64,000 nt of DNA from Cardiobacteriaceae bacterium TAE3-ERU3 (lineage in GTDB: Bacteria; Pseudomonadota; Gammaproteobacteria; Cardiobacteriales; Cardiobacteriaceae), in assembly GCA_019218315.1 (NCBI GenBank), contig JAHUUI010000001.1:355722-419721 (forward strand), in the 5' to 3' direction. The stretch's first letter is position 1. Each line of letters begins with the position of its first letter. Shown piece by piece: positions 1 through 7,666 of the stretch. Below the pieces are notes generated by a model that was not told where the DNA came from, ran no database searches, and saw nothing but the letters and a program-made list of their open reading frames with translations. The position numbers and the translations under genes were made by a program.

Positions 1-89
1 TCGCTTACCGCTGCGGCTACCAATCGCACAGCCGCTTTAGCCAAACGTTCAAGGCCTACTTCGGCAAATCACCTGCTGATATTCATTGA
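1..89 (+). CDS. AraC-family regulator, C-terminal end only
   Basis: Reading from base 3, the first 84 bases encode the last 28 residues of an AraC/XylS HTH domain, ending at TGA 87-89. The visible signature is a GYQSHSRFSQTFKAYFG stretch followed by SPADIH. This is the second helix-turn-helix and the conserved F-x-x-x-F-K-x-x-F-G-x-S-P motif of the family. The effector domain lies outside the window, so its target cannot be inferred. It is not a close copy of the two AraC proteins at 25.5-27.4 kb. Confidence 0.8.
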   Translation, partial: AYRCGYQSHSRFSQTFKAYFGKSPADIH

Positions 90-160
90 GCTTGCAATTA
101 GCCATACGCGATTGACCGCTTTGGCACAAACATTGGCGCAATCGGCACAACCAATCAAAA

Positions 161-198
161 CTCCGTGTATATAATAAATATCCAATCAATATACGGAG
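161..198 (+). promoter_or_regulatory. Promoter -10 with dyad reaching the Shine-Dalgarno
   Basis: A TATAAT lies at 170-175, upstream of the PEBP gene start at 206, with no good -35 match. An imperfect dyad joins CTCCGTGTATAT (161-172) to ATATACGGAG (189-198), and its right arm contains the GGAG ribosome-binding site. If transcription starts upstream of 161 the dyad could hide the RBS. If the -10 shown is used, the left arm is not transcribed and the dyad is more likely an operator. Confidence 0.35.
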
Positions 199-205
199 AA
201 AAAAC

Positions 206-754
206 ATGCTTCAGACCAATCTAAAACGCAAACTATTGGCTACTTTTCTCAGCTTCGGCGCGATGTTCAGCGCGCACGCTTTTACCGTCAGTAGCGATGC
301 GGTCAAACCCGGCCATGCACTGCCTCATGCGCAAGTCTTTAACGGCTTTGGCTGCGAAGGCGACAATCATTCACCAGCGCTTAGCTGGCAGAACGCACCG
401 GAAGGCACAAAAAGCTTCGCTGTCACGCTCTATGATCCAGATGCGCCAACCGGCTCAGGCTTCTGGCATTGGATCGTCGTCGATATTCCGGCTGATACCA
501 GCGAACTCAGCGAAAATATTGCCGCACAGTTGCCTGAGCCTATGCGCCAAATCACCAACGACTACGGATTTAGCGGCTTTGGCGGCGCCTGTCCACCTGC
601 TGGTGACAACCCACACCGCTACCAGCTCAGCGTACACGCGCTCGACGTCGATAAAATCGACTTACCTGAAGACGCGTCACCAGCCGTCGTACGTTTTATG
701 ATTCACGCCCATCAGCTCGCCGTTGCCACAACCACCGGCTACTATCAGCGTTAA
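206..754 (+). CDS. YbhB/YbcL-type PEBP-family protein, exported
   Basis: A 182-residue protein with an N-terminal signal peptide (basic LKRK, then a hydrophobic run ending at AHA near residue 25) and one phosphatidylethanolamine-binding (Raf kinase inhibitor-like) domain. Family motifs are visible: SPALSWQNAPEGTKSFAV, DPDAPTGSGFWHWIV, and a GACPPAGDNPHRY block carrying the conserved GxCPP and HxY elements. Bacterial members are periplasmic or cytosolic proteins whose ligand is mostly unknown. The start is supported by a GGAG about seven bases upstream. The gene is monocistronic, with a terminator-like hairpin 30 bases after the stop. Confidence 0.88.
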   Translation: MLQTNLKRKLLATFLSFGAMFSAHAFTVSSDAVKPGHALPHAQVFNGFGCEGDNHSPALSWQNAPEGTKSFAVTLYDPDAPTGSGFWHWIVVDIPADTSELSENIAAQLPEPMRQITNDYGFSGFGGACPPAGDNPHRYQLSVHALDVDKIDLPEDASPAVVRFMIHAHQLAVATTTGYYQR

Positions 755-785
755 TCGAACCACACAGGGGCGAGGCATACTGCTT

Positions 786-810
786 CGCCTCTTGAGGCGT
801 GTTGGTTTTT
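786..810 (+). terminator. Intrinsic terminator after PEBP gene
   Basis: CGCCTC-TT-GAGGCG (786-799) forms a compact stem. After a short GTTGG spacer it is followed by a run of five T. It is well placed to end the PEBP transcript before selU. Confidence 0.5.
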
Positions 811-859
811 CAGGTCTTGCGCTATATCATGGCGACCTTGTCTTCCAGATCTACATCCC

Positions 860-1975
860 ATGACCCGACCCGATACTGACGACTACGCTGCTCTATTTCT
901 GCATGACACACCATTTATTGACCTGCGCGCACCGTTAGAGTTTGCCAAAGGCGCATTCCCGACCAGCACCAGCTTGCCGCTAATGGATGACCGCGAGCGT
1001 GCCAAAGTCGGTACTTGCTACAAGCGCGACGGGCAAGCAGCTGCAATCAAGCTCGGGCATCGGCTGGTCAGTGGTGAAATTAAAGCACAGCGCATCGCTG
1101 CATGGCTGGAATTTGCCAAGCAACACCCTAATGGTTACCTCTATTGCTGGCGCGGCGGCTTGCGCAGCCAAACCGTGCAGCAATGGCTTACTGAAGCAGG
1201 ATGCCAGTATCCGCGCGTGATTGGCGGCTACAAAGCCATGCGTCGTTTCCTGATTGACGAACAAATGCGCATTCTTGAGCAAACACCATTGCTCATCCTT
1301 GCCGGGCGCACCGGATGCGCCAAAACCGAGCTACTTAATCAACTACCCAATCACCTTGATCTTGAAGGCCTAGCCCACCATCGCGGCAGCAGCTTTGGCA
1401 AGCGCCCGGCCGGGCAACCGGCTCAGCTCGACTTTGAAAACCGCCTCGCCATCGCCTTATTACGCCAACACCATGCAGCCCCCGAAGCGACGCTGATTCT
1501 CGAAGATGAAAGTGGATTGATTGGCCGCTGCGCCCTGCCCCATGAACTACGCGACAAGATGGATCTCACCCCACTCGCCCTCATTGAATGTTCGCTCGAA
1601 GAACGCATCGAACACAGCTACCACAACTACATCCTCGACAAACTCGAAGAATGGCGGCAAACGGTCGGCGACGCACACGCTTTCAGCGCCTTCGCCAACG
1701 ACCTGCAGCAATCGCTGCACAACATCCGCAAGCGCCTCGGCGGCCTGCGCCATCAGCAGCTCACGGACATGATGCAGCAAGCACTGGAAGACCACCAACG
1801 CGGCAATCCTGAAAGCCACCGCGCATGGATTAAAATCCTGCTCACTGACTACTATGACCCAATGTATGACCATCAGCTGAGCAAAAAAGCTGACCGCATC
1901 GTCTTCCGTGGTAACCGCGAAGAAGTCCGGGAGTATCTCAATACCATCAGCACATCAGGCACAGAAATATTATGA
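860..1975 (+). CDS. selU: tRNA 2-selenouridine synthase
   Basis: A 371-residue enzyme (SelU/MnmH) that replaces sulfur by selenium at the wobble 2-thiouridine of certain tRNAs, using selenophosphate and a geranylated intermediate. The N-terminal rhodanese domain carries the catalytic cysteine in YCWRGGLRSQ (about residue 96). A C-terminal P-loop domain follows, with the Walker-like GRTGCAKTELL near residue 149. The length is normal for the family. The stop overlaps the next gene by four bases (ATGA), so the two are probably co-transcribed. Its presence implies that the cell makes selenophosphate, but no selD lies in the window. Confidence 0.93.
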   Translation: MTRPDTDDYAALFLHDTPFIDLRAPLEFAKGAFPTSTSLPLMDDRERAKVGTCYKRDGQAAAIKLGHRLVSGEIKAQRIAAWLEFAKQHPNGYLYCWRGGLRSQTVQQWLTEAGCQYPRVIGGYKAMRRFLIDEQMRILEQTPLLILAGRTGCAKTELLNQLPNHLDLEGLAHHRGSSFGKRPAGQPAQLDFENRLAIALLRQHHAAPEATLILEDESGLIGRCALPHELRDKMDLTPLALIECSLEERIEHSYHNYILDKLEEWRQTVGDAHAFSAFANDLQQSLHNIRKRLGGLRHQQLTDMMQQALEDHQRGNPESHRAWIKILLTDYYDPMYDHQLSKKADRIVFRGNREEVREYLNTISTSGTEIL

Positions 1976-2871
1976 ATATCGGTAAATCTATCCGCCTATT
2001 CCTCGCCAACGGCCATGCTTCAGGCGTTATCGTCGCTGAAATTCCTAACTGGACCGGCCATCTGATCGTCGCACCGCGCAATATGCTGCCAGATTTACTG
2101 CGCCGCGAAGAAAGCGCACGTACCGGAGTTTACTTTCTCATTGGGGAAAACCCTGAAAATCCTTACTTGCCAACCCTCTATATTGGCGAATCAGACAATA
2201 TTGGCAAGCGCCTACGCGACCACGACAGCAAAAAGGATTTTTGGGAAAAGGTCTGCATCATCACCAGTAAAGACAGCAACCTGACCAAAGGCCACGCCAA
2301 ATACCTTGAAAGTGCGCTAATTCTGCTCGCCAAGGATAACGGCCGCGCGGAATTGGAAAACCATCAGCAGGCTGAATACATTCAGCTGCCGGAAGCTGAC
2401 CGCGCTGATATGGACTACTTCCTTACGCAGCTAAAAATCATCCTGCCCGCACTTGGCTTCAACTTTCTCAAAGAAAGTACTCGCCGTTCAACGCTCACTC
2501 AGGCTCAAACCCTACCGCGCTTTATTCTCAAAGCCAAAGGCGATATTGTCGCGCATGCCGAAGAGCGCGATGGCGACTTTGTTGTACTGAAAGGCTCTCA
2601 TTGCAGAGAGGAATGGATCGGCGTAAAAGGTGGCTATCAGAAGCTATTTGAGCAATTAGAAGAAGAAGCCATCATCGCTAAAGAGCCATCAGGAAACCGT
2701 ATCTTTACCCGCGATTATGCATTTAATAGCCCCAGTGCCTCTGCAGCTGTTGTGCTTGGTCGTTCAGCCAATGGGCGGCAAGAATGGAAGACCCCCAGCG
2801 GGCAAACTTACGCTGAATGGCAAGACGCACAATTAAATGAAATCCCAAACGACGAGCTGCACCATGAATAA
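1972..2871 (+). CDS. GIY-YIG nuclease domain protein with DUF4357-like tail
   Basis: A 299-residue protein. The GIY-YIG core is seen as GVYFLIG (about residue 52), LYIGESDNIGKRLRDH (about 75-90) and a downstream E in KYLESALI. The C-terminal part ends with a GQTYAEWQDA motif, as in DUF4357 domains attached to such nucleases. Related stand-alone proteins are uncharacterised and often lie in variable regions. It overlaps selU by four bases and cutA by eight, so it is translationally coupled to both. A link to selenium tRNA modification is only positional. Confidence 0.8.
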   Translation: MNIGKSIRLFLANGHASGVIVAEIPNWTGHLIVAPRNMLPDLLRREESARTGVYFLIGENPENPYLPTLYIGESDNIGKRLRDHDSKKDFWEKVCIITSKDSNLTKGHAKYLESALILLAKDNGRAELENHQQAEYIQLPEADRADMDYFLTQLKIILPALGFNFLKESTRRSTLTQAQTLPRFILKAKGDIVAHAEERDGDFVVLKGSHCREEWIGVKGGYQKLFEQLEEEAIIAKEPSGNRIFTRDYAFNSPSASAAVVLGRSANGRQEWKTPSGQTYAEWQDAQLNEIPNDELHHE

Positions 2872-3184
2872 CCTAGAACCCTGCATCATCGAAACCACAA
2901 CTGCGACCCAAGAAGATGCCGAGCGCATTGCAGCTGCGCTGCTTGAGCAAAAGCTCGCTGCCTGCGTACAGCTCGAAAACGTACGCAGCCACTACGTCTG
3001 GCAAGGGAAAGTCGAAGATGATGAAGAAATTCGCTTGTCGATCAAATCCGCAGCGCACCTCTACGCACAAGTCGAAGCCGCAATCCTTGCGCTACATCCT
3101 TACGACTGCCCGCAAGTCCTGATGCTGCCCATCACAGCCATGTTGCCTGAATATAAGCAATGGCTGGCTGATGCGCTGACTTAA
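2864..3184 (+). CDS. cutA: CutA-type divalent-ion tolerance protein
   Basis: About 106 residues when started at ATG 2864, which matches the usual CutA length; an in-frame extension to 2837 is unlikely. Typical features are a first strand with ETTTATQEDAERIAAALLEQKLAACVQ, the YVWQGKVEDDEEIRLSIKS block, and HPYDCPQVLMLPI near the end. CutA forms trimers of ferredoxin-like fold and was linked to copper tolerance, although its true role is unsettled. It is the last gene of the selU operon. Confidence 0.9.
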   Translation: MNNLEPCIIETTTATQEDAERIAAALLEQKLAACVQLENVRSHYVWQGKVEDDEEIRLSIKSAAHLYAQVEAAILALHPYDCPQVLMLPITAMLPEYKQWLADALT

Positions 3185-3310
3185 CCAAAACCCCGACTGC
3201 TTCAAGCCCATAATTAAGCGCTGGCTCAGTGCCGCCCAAGCACGGGCTTACTTCCATTGAAACTTAAAAACATAAAGCACAGAATTACCAATTAAACTTA
3301 TTTATAAAAT

Positions 3311-3329
3311 AAGAATCAAAATCATTTAA
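3311..3329. promoter_or_regulatory. Weak Fur-like box in the cutA-DoxX gap
   Basis: The gap 3185-3530 holds no convincing gene. Its AT-rich centre contains a 19-base stretch with a core AAAATCATT that matches 12 of 19 positions of the classical Fur consensus. It lies about 200 bases before the DoxX-like gene. Given the local AT content this is suggestive only. The small open frames in this gap look like chance frames. Confidence 0.25.
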
Positions 3330-3530
3330 TTTTCTCGTAAAAAAGTTTACCATTGCGCTGGTTGATGCAGTTCTTCTACAAGGTTGATGAGGGCAACCGA
3401 AGAGAAACTGTAAAAAAATTGACCAAACCAATCGAGGCGGCCAGTTTATTTCAAATCCACATGCGAAATAATTTATGCAAATCAATGATTGGCCGCAAAA
3501 AACCATATAACGATGAAAATGGAGTGCCTT

Positions 3531-4574
3531 ATGAATCACCATCACCCACTGCGTTCAGTTAATGCATTGCTCAACTTGCGCTTCAAGCTTGCAGTGGCTA
3601 CTTGCCTCGGCCTGCTTTGTTCAGCCTCAGCCTATGCGCACGTCAAGTGGTTTATCGACCCCAATATGCCAGCACCACTTGATTACGTACCTTATTCATG
3701 GACGGAACCATACGTATTGGCATGGATTGCAATTGGTCTATGCTTGATTGGCGCTTCTATCTTCCTCGACGATAAATTCCCTGACCCTCCGATCCCAACG
3801 CACCGCTTCCGCCATGATGCTATCGTTATCTTGCGCGTATTTACCGGTATGTCGTTCTTTCTCACCGCCTACGATGGCAACCTGATCGCGCCACACATGC
3901 CAGCCTATGGCACATTTGGCATGATTCTGCTGTTCTTACAAGGCATCATTGGCCTGTTGTTTATTGCGGACCGCTTTATGTTCCACGCTGCGGCACTGAT
4001 TTTCGTCCTGCTTCTCGGCGTGCTCATTCAATACGGTTTCCTCAGCGTACTCGAGTACTGCAACCTAATCGGCATCGCGCTGTTCTTTATGTTCAATCAC
4101 ATGCCGTCACTCGCACTGTCTGAAAAATATAAGCCCTACTCCGTCGATATGCTGCGCATATTCACCGGGATTGCGCTGGCGACTCTCGGCGTGACTGAAA
4201 AAATCACCGGTGGTGCGCTTGGTCAGGCATTTATTGCTGAATACGGCTGGAACTTTATGCAGCTTGCCGGGTTTGATTTCTTTGATGATCGTCTGTTCGT
4301 ACTCTCGGCTGGCGTCATGGAAGTTATCTTCGGGATTATCCTTATTCTCGGTACGACCACACGCGTCAATACGCTGGTTGTCTCGTCTTTCATGCTTGCA
4401 TCCAATACCGTCTTCCTCGTGATTGGCGATAACCCATCTGCACTGATGGAACTCGTCGGGCATATGCCAATCATCGGCTCAGCATTAATTCTGATCTTGC
4501 TTGGCTACGGACAACGCCTAAAAATCACCAATCTATGGCGTAAAAAAGAACAATCAGGCATAGCTGCTCACTAA
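3531..4574 (+). CDS. DoxX-like multi-pass membrane protein
   Basis: The start at ATG 3531 is chosen because GGAG lies eight bases upstream, giving 347 residues. A signal-like helix ends at AYAHVKWF, then about eight hydrophobic helices follow. The repeated motif ILRVFTGMSF / MLRIFTGIAL, each followed by conserved small residues, resembles the DoxX/SURF4 membrane fold. No catalytic residues are recognisable and the function is unknown. The next gene, 54 bases downstream, encodes a His-rich membrane-anchored protein, so the pair probably acts together at the inner membrane, possibly with a metal. Confidence 0.65.
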   Translation: MNHHHPLRSVNALLNLRFKLAVATCLGLLCSASAYAHVKWFIDPNMPAPLDYVPYSWTEPYVLAWIAIGLCLIGASIFLDDKFPDPPIPTHRFRHDAIVILRVFTGMSFFLTAYDGNLIAPHMPAYGTFGMILLFLQGIIGLLFIADRFMFHAAALIFVLLLGVLIQYGFLSVLEYCNLIGIALFFMFNHMPSLALSEKYKPYSVDMLRIFTGIALATLGVTEKITGGALGQAFIAEYGWNFMQLAGFDFFDDRLFVLSAGVMEVIFGIILILGTTTRVNTLVVSSFMLASNTVFLVIGDNPSALMELVGHMPIIGSALILILLGYGQRLKITNLWRKKEQSGIAAH

Positions 4575-4628
4575 CTTTGAAGCCTGCACAAGCTCGCACT
4601 TGTGCAGGCACACCAACCGGAAAGCACC

Positions 4629-5123
4629 ATGAACATCAATCTGCGCCATCCACCGTTTATTTACTGGAGTATCGGCTGCATACTGGTTGGCGTATTGGCA
4701 GCGCCGCTGTTTTATGACGCCAAACCCGAAGACCACAGCACTCACTTCAACCACGATCACTCCATGGCACACGGCAATATTGAGGTTGACCCCAACTTGC
4801 CCATTCCGTCGCTCGATCTGGAAGTCACGCCTGATGCCATGTCTGGCTGGAATCTCACCGTCAATCCGCACAATTTCACGTTCACCCCGGAGAACATCAA
4901 TCGCCAGCCGATAGCGAACGAAGGCCATGCGCATATTTACATCAACGGGCAAAAGCTCACCCGCCTCTACGGCAAGCACTATCATCTCTCAACGCTGCTG
5001 CCTGGTGAATACGATATATCCGTCTCACTCAATGCCAACGACCACTCAACTTACACCCACAATGGCGAGCCGATCCAAGCCACCAAGCGCATCCGTCAGC
5101 TCATTACGCCACCATCAGGATAA
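4629..5123 (+). CDS. Membrane-anchored periplasmic protein with His-rich stalk
   Basis: About 164 residues from ATG 4629 (GGAAAG upstream). One N-terminal helix (FIYWSIGCILVGVLAAPLF) is followed by a His-rich linker, DHSTHFNHDHSMAHG, of the kind that binds metal ions. A compact beta-rich domain follows, with EGHAHIYINGQKLTRLYG, HYHLSTLLPGEYDISVSLN and NDHSTY. The repeated histidines on predicted strands suggest a cupredoxin-like or metal-chaperone fold, but no named family is assigned. It probably forms an operon with the DoxX-like gene. Confidence 0.6.
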   Translation: MNINLRHPPFIYWSIGCILVGVLAAPLFYDAKPEDHSTHFNHDHSMAHGNIEVDPNLPIPSLDLEVTPDAMSGWNLTVNPHNFTFTPENINRQPIANEGHAHIYINGQKLTRLYGKHYHLSTLLPGEYDISVSLNANDHSTYTHNGEPIQATKRIRQLITPPSG

Positions 5124-5234
5124 ATAGTTGTAGGTGCTGATAAATCACGCACTCTATTTTCAGCTATAATTGCGCTTTTTGTGTGCCGTAGCCACTGCGT
5201 ATCAGCACACATCGCCCAGCACAAAAGTAATTAT

Positions 5235-6470
5235 ATGCCTCAACCAATCATCACCACCGTTCCAGCCGCTTTTGGCGTCCTGATGGGCATCATCGGCCTG
5301 ATTTTCTATACTTCCGGTTTGCAAAGCCGCTTTTGGCAGCGTTTTTACGCCGTCATACCAGCCATTGTGCTGTGCTGCTTCATTCCAGCCGGGCTAAATA
5401 CCAGCGGCCTGATCGAGCCAGAAATAGGCAAAACCATTTACCGCTTTAGCGCCACCTGGCTATTGCCAGCGGCACTGTTTCTCATGACGCTCTCGATGGA
5501 CGTCCCGCGCTTGATGCGCCTCGGCTGGAAAGTACTGGCGATGTTCTTTGCCGCGAGCATTGCGATCATGCTGTGCGGGCCTCTTGCACTATGGACCTAC
5601 AAGCTGATTGATCCTTCCGCATTTACCGATGATACGCTGTGGCGCGGATTTTCCACCGTTGCAGGTAGCTGGATTGGTGGCGCAGCCAATCAGGTCGCGA
5701 TGAAAGAATTGTTCAACGTTGACGACAACCTATTCGGCACCATGATTTTGGTCGACACCACCAACGCCTCGCTGTGGCTGTTCGCCATTTTTATGATCGC
5801 CAAAAATGCACCGCGTATCGATCGCTGGCTGCGCGCGGATACCAGCACCATCGATCGCCTGATTGAAGAAGTGGAGAAAGACAGCCAAAATCACGCACGC
5901 CCAACCACCCTGCGTGATTTTATGCTCATCATAGGGCTAACCTTCTTCATCGCCGGTATTGCCGCAACCATCGGGCAAAGCATTGCCAGCTATTTTGCGC
6001 AAACCTCATGGGCTGCGCAGTACAGCTTTCACAGCACCTTTTTCTGGATGGTGATCGTCACCACGCTATGCGGCATCGGCCTATCCTTCACTCCAGCGCG
6101 GAAGCTTGATTACGTCGGCGCCTCAAAACTCGGCACCGTCTTTATTTATATATTGATCGCCGCTATCGGTATTCAAATTGACCTACGCGGCATCAGCGCA
6201 CACTGGCAATTATTGCTGGTTGGCACTGGCTGGATCGCGCTTCATGTTGCGCTGCTGTTCGTCATTGCGCGGATTATCCGCGCACCAGTGTTTTTCCTCT
6301 GCGTCGCGTCCAACGCCAATACCGGTGGTGCATCCTCAGCGCCAATTGTCGCCACCGCATTTCATCCATCACTCGCGCCAGTCGGCGTTTTGCTCGGGAT
6401 TCTTGGCTATGCGATCGGCACTTTTGGCGGCTATATCTCTACACAACTGATGCGTATCATGGTGCAATAA
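5235..6470 (+). CDS. DUF819-family membrane permease-like protein
   Basis: A 411-residue integral membrane protein with about ten helices, from the first ATG that leaves the usual DUF819 length; an upstream in-frame extension to 5181 would add 18 atypical residues. Diagnostic segments are STVAGSWIGGAANQVAMKE, which carries the family's glycine-rich GSWxGGxAN motif, and ASNANTGGASSAPIVA, its pseudo-repeat in the second half. The two inverted halves suggest a transporter fold. The substrate is unknown. A TATAAT at 5164-5169 may be its promoter. Confidence 0.8.
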   Translation: MPQPIITTVPAAFGVLMGIIGLIFYTSGLQSRFWQRFYAVIPAIVLCCFIPAGLNTSGLIEPEIGKTIYRFSATWLLPAALFLMTLSMDVPRLMRLGWKVLAMFFAASIAIMLCGPLALWTYKLIDPSAFTDDTLWRGFSTVAGSWIGGAANQVAMKELFNVDDNLFGTMILVDTTNASLWLFAIFMIAKNAPRIDRWLRADTSTIDRLIEEVEKDSQNHARPTTLRDFMLIIGLTFFIAGIAATIGQSIASYFAQTSWAAQYSFHSTFFWMVIVTTLCGIGLSFTPARKLDYVGASKLGTVFIYILIAAIGIQIDLRGISAHWQLLLVGTGWIALHVALLFVIARIIRAPVFFLCVASNANTGGASSAPIVATAFHPSLAPVGVLLGILGYAIGTFGGYISTQLMRIMVQ

Positions 6471-6492
6471 CTTTACCCTCATAGGAAAAAAC

Positions 6493-7021
6493 ATGAATAC
6501 AAGGCACATCATCGCCAGTCTGTTCTGCCTCGGGTTAACGCTATCAGCCCATGCCGATATGCATCCCGCACCGCTTCCTGAAGAAGCCACCCGCATTGAG
6601 AACATCAGCGAAGCCGACCTAATTGGCACGTGGAGCTTTGAAGAAGACATCCCCTACGCCAAGGTTATCAACTACAGCGAGATCCGCGCCGACCACACAA
6701 GCACCGACGACACGCTGGTCACCGCGCAAACCGGTGAGACCGTCAAAAGTCCTGCAAACATTTACTTGGGCGTACGATCCTGACACGCAAATATTCAGCC
6801 AGAGAGTAGAAGAACTGAAACAATCAGTTAACGGTGCTCCCTTTGAACAACTTCCTGTGGAAAACGAATACACACAACTGACACTAACCATGTGGCTGGT
6901 TGATGGTGAGCGCATACTCGGCCTGAGTGAAGAATATGGCGACACTCTCTACTACACGGAAGTGACCAAAGAAAATATGCCAAAAACCATAGAAGCCGCA
7001 TACATTGAAGCAGCGCAATAA
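6493..7021 (+). pseudogene. Frameshifted copy of the secreted lipocalin-like protein
   Basis: The first frame (6493-6783) encodes a signal peptide and the domain start LPEEATRIENISEADLIGTW. It then leaves homology at VKS and stops at 6783. The second frame resumes at TFTWAYDPDTQ and continues to 7021. Compared with the intact paralogue at 7044-7604, removing one C from CC at 6751-6752 joins TVKS to LQTFTWAY in perfect register. The copy also lacks about 25 residues between EEDI and IRADHT. It therefore looks like a recently broken duplicate, unless the extra base is a sequencing error. Confidence 0.75.
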
Positions 7022-7043
7022 TGGCAATGATCAACGGAACAAT

Positions 7044-7604
7044 ATGAGCATAAAACACATCCTTGTCAGCCTGTTCAGCCTTGCGTTGATCGCACCTACA
7101 CACGCAGAAACACTATCCGCACCACTACCAGAAAATGCAGTCCGAATTGAAAGCATTGGTGAGGCTGATCTGATTGGTCAATGGCGCCATGAAGAAGAAA
7201 TGGCTGATGTCGTCTCTATCGATCGCGATGGCCACATCCACACCGCCAGTAGATACATGGAAGCAGGCGTCTCTAACGCAACATATCTTGAAAACCTGAC
7301 CATCCGCGCCGACCATACCGCCACGGATAACATCACCGTCGATACTCAAATCGGTGATACGCTGAATAGTGAATTGGTATTCAACTGGGCATATAGCCCC
7401 GAAACGCATGAACTAACCATGTCCTCGGTATCATTTACTGAATCCGTCAACGGTGCGCCGAATCAGATGAAACCGCAGCCGCCTGAAACAACTGCCGAAA
7501 TCACGATGTCGATGCTTGACGACCTGCGCATCCTCGGTTTGAATCCAGAATATGGCAACACCATTTATTACACTGAAATAACTGATAATATCAAAGCCAA
7601 ATAA
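7044..7604 (+). CDS. Secreted protein, lipocalin-like, intact paralogue
   Basis: About 186 residues from ATG 7044. A cleavable signal peptide (LVSLFSLALIAPTHA) precedes a mature domain opening with SAPLPENAVRIESIGEADLIGQW. The DLIGxW segment recalls the first strand of lipocalin-like barrels, and the later strands alternate in the same way, but no catalytic motif is visible. Its broken sister gene sits 22 bases upstream, so the pair arose by tandem duplication. A bidirectional terminator follows. Function is unknown. Confidence 0.65.
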   Translation: MSIKHILVSLFSLALIAPTHAETLSAPLPENAVRIESIGEADLIGQWRHEEEMADVVSIDRDGHIHTASRYMEAGVSNATYLENLTIRADHTATDNITVDTQIGDTLNSELVFNWAYSPETHELTMSSVSFTESVNGAPNQMKPQPPETTAEITMSMLDDLRILGLNPEYGNTIYYTEITDNIKAK

Positions 7605-7613
7605 AATTCAGAG

Positions 7614-7651
7614 TAATGAAAAATGCCGGTCGAAACCGGCATTTTTCATTA
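7614..7651. terminator. Bidirectional terminator between lipocalin-like gene and ahpF
   Basis: AAAAATGCCGGT - CGA - ACCGGCATTTTT forms a near-perfect dyad with A and T tracts on both sides, extended by TAATG/CATTA. It can end the plus-strand transcript and also the minus-strand ahpF transcript. Confidence 0.85.
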
Positions 7652-7666
7652 CATAGCAAAAATAAT

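Noticed and set aside
3353-3562. Small frames in the cutA-DoxX gap
   Set aside because: They have no ribosome-binding site, unusual composition and overlap on both strands. The DoxX-like start at 3531 explains the end of the gap.
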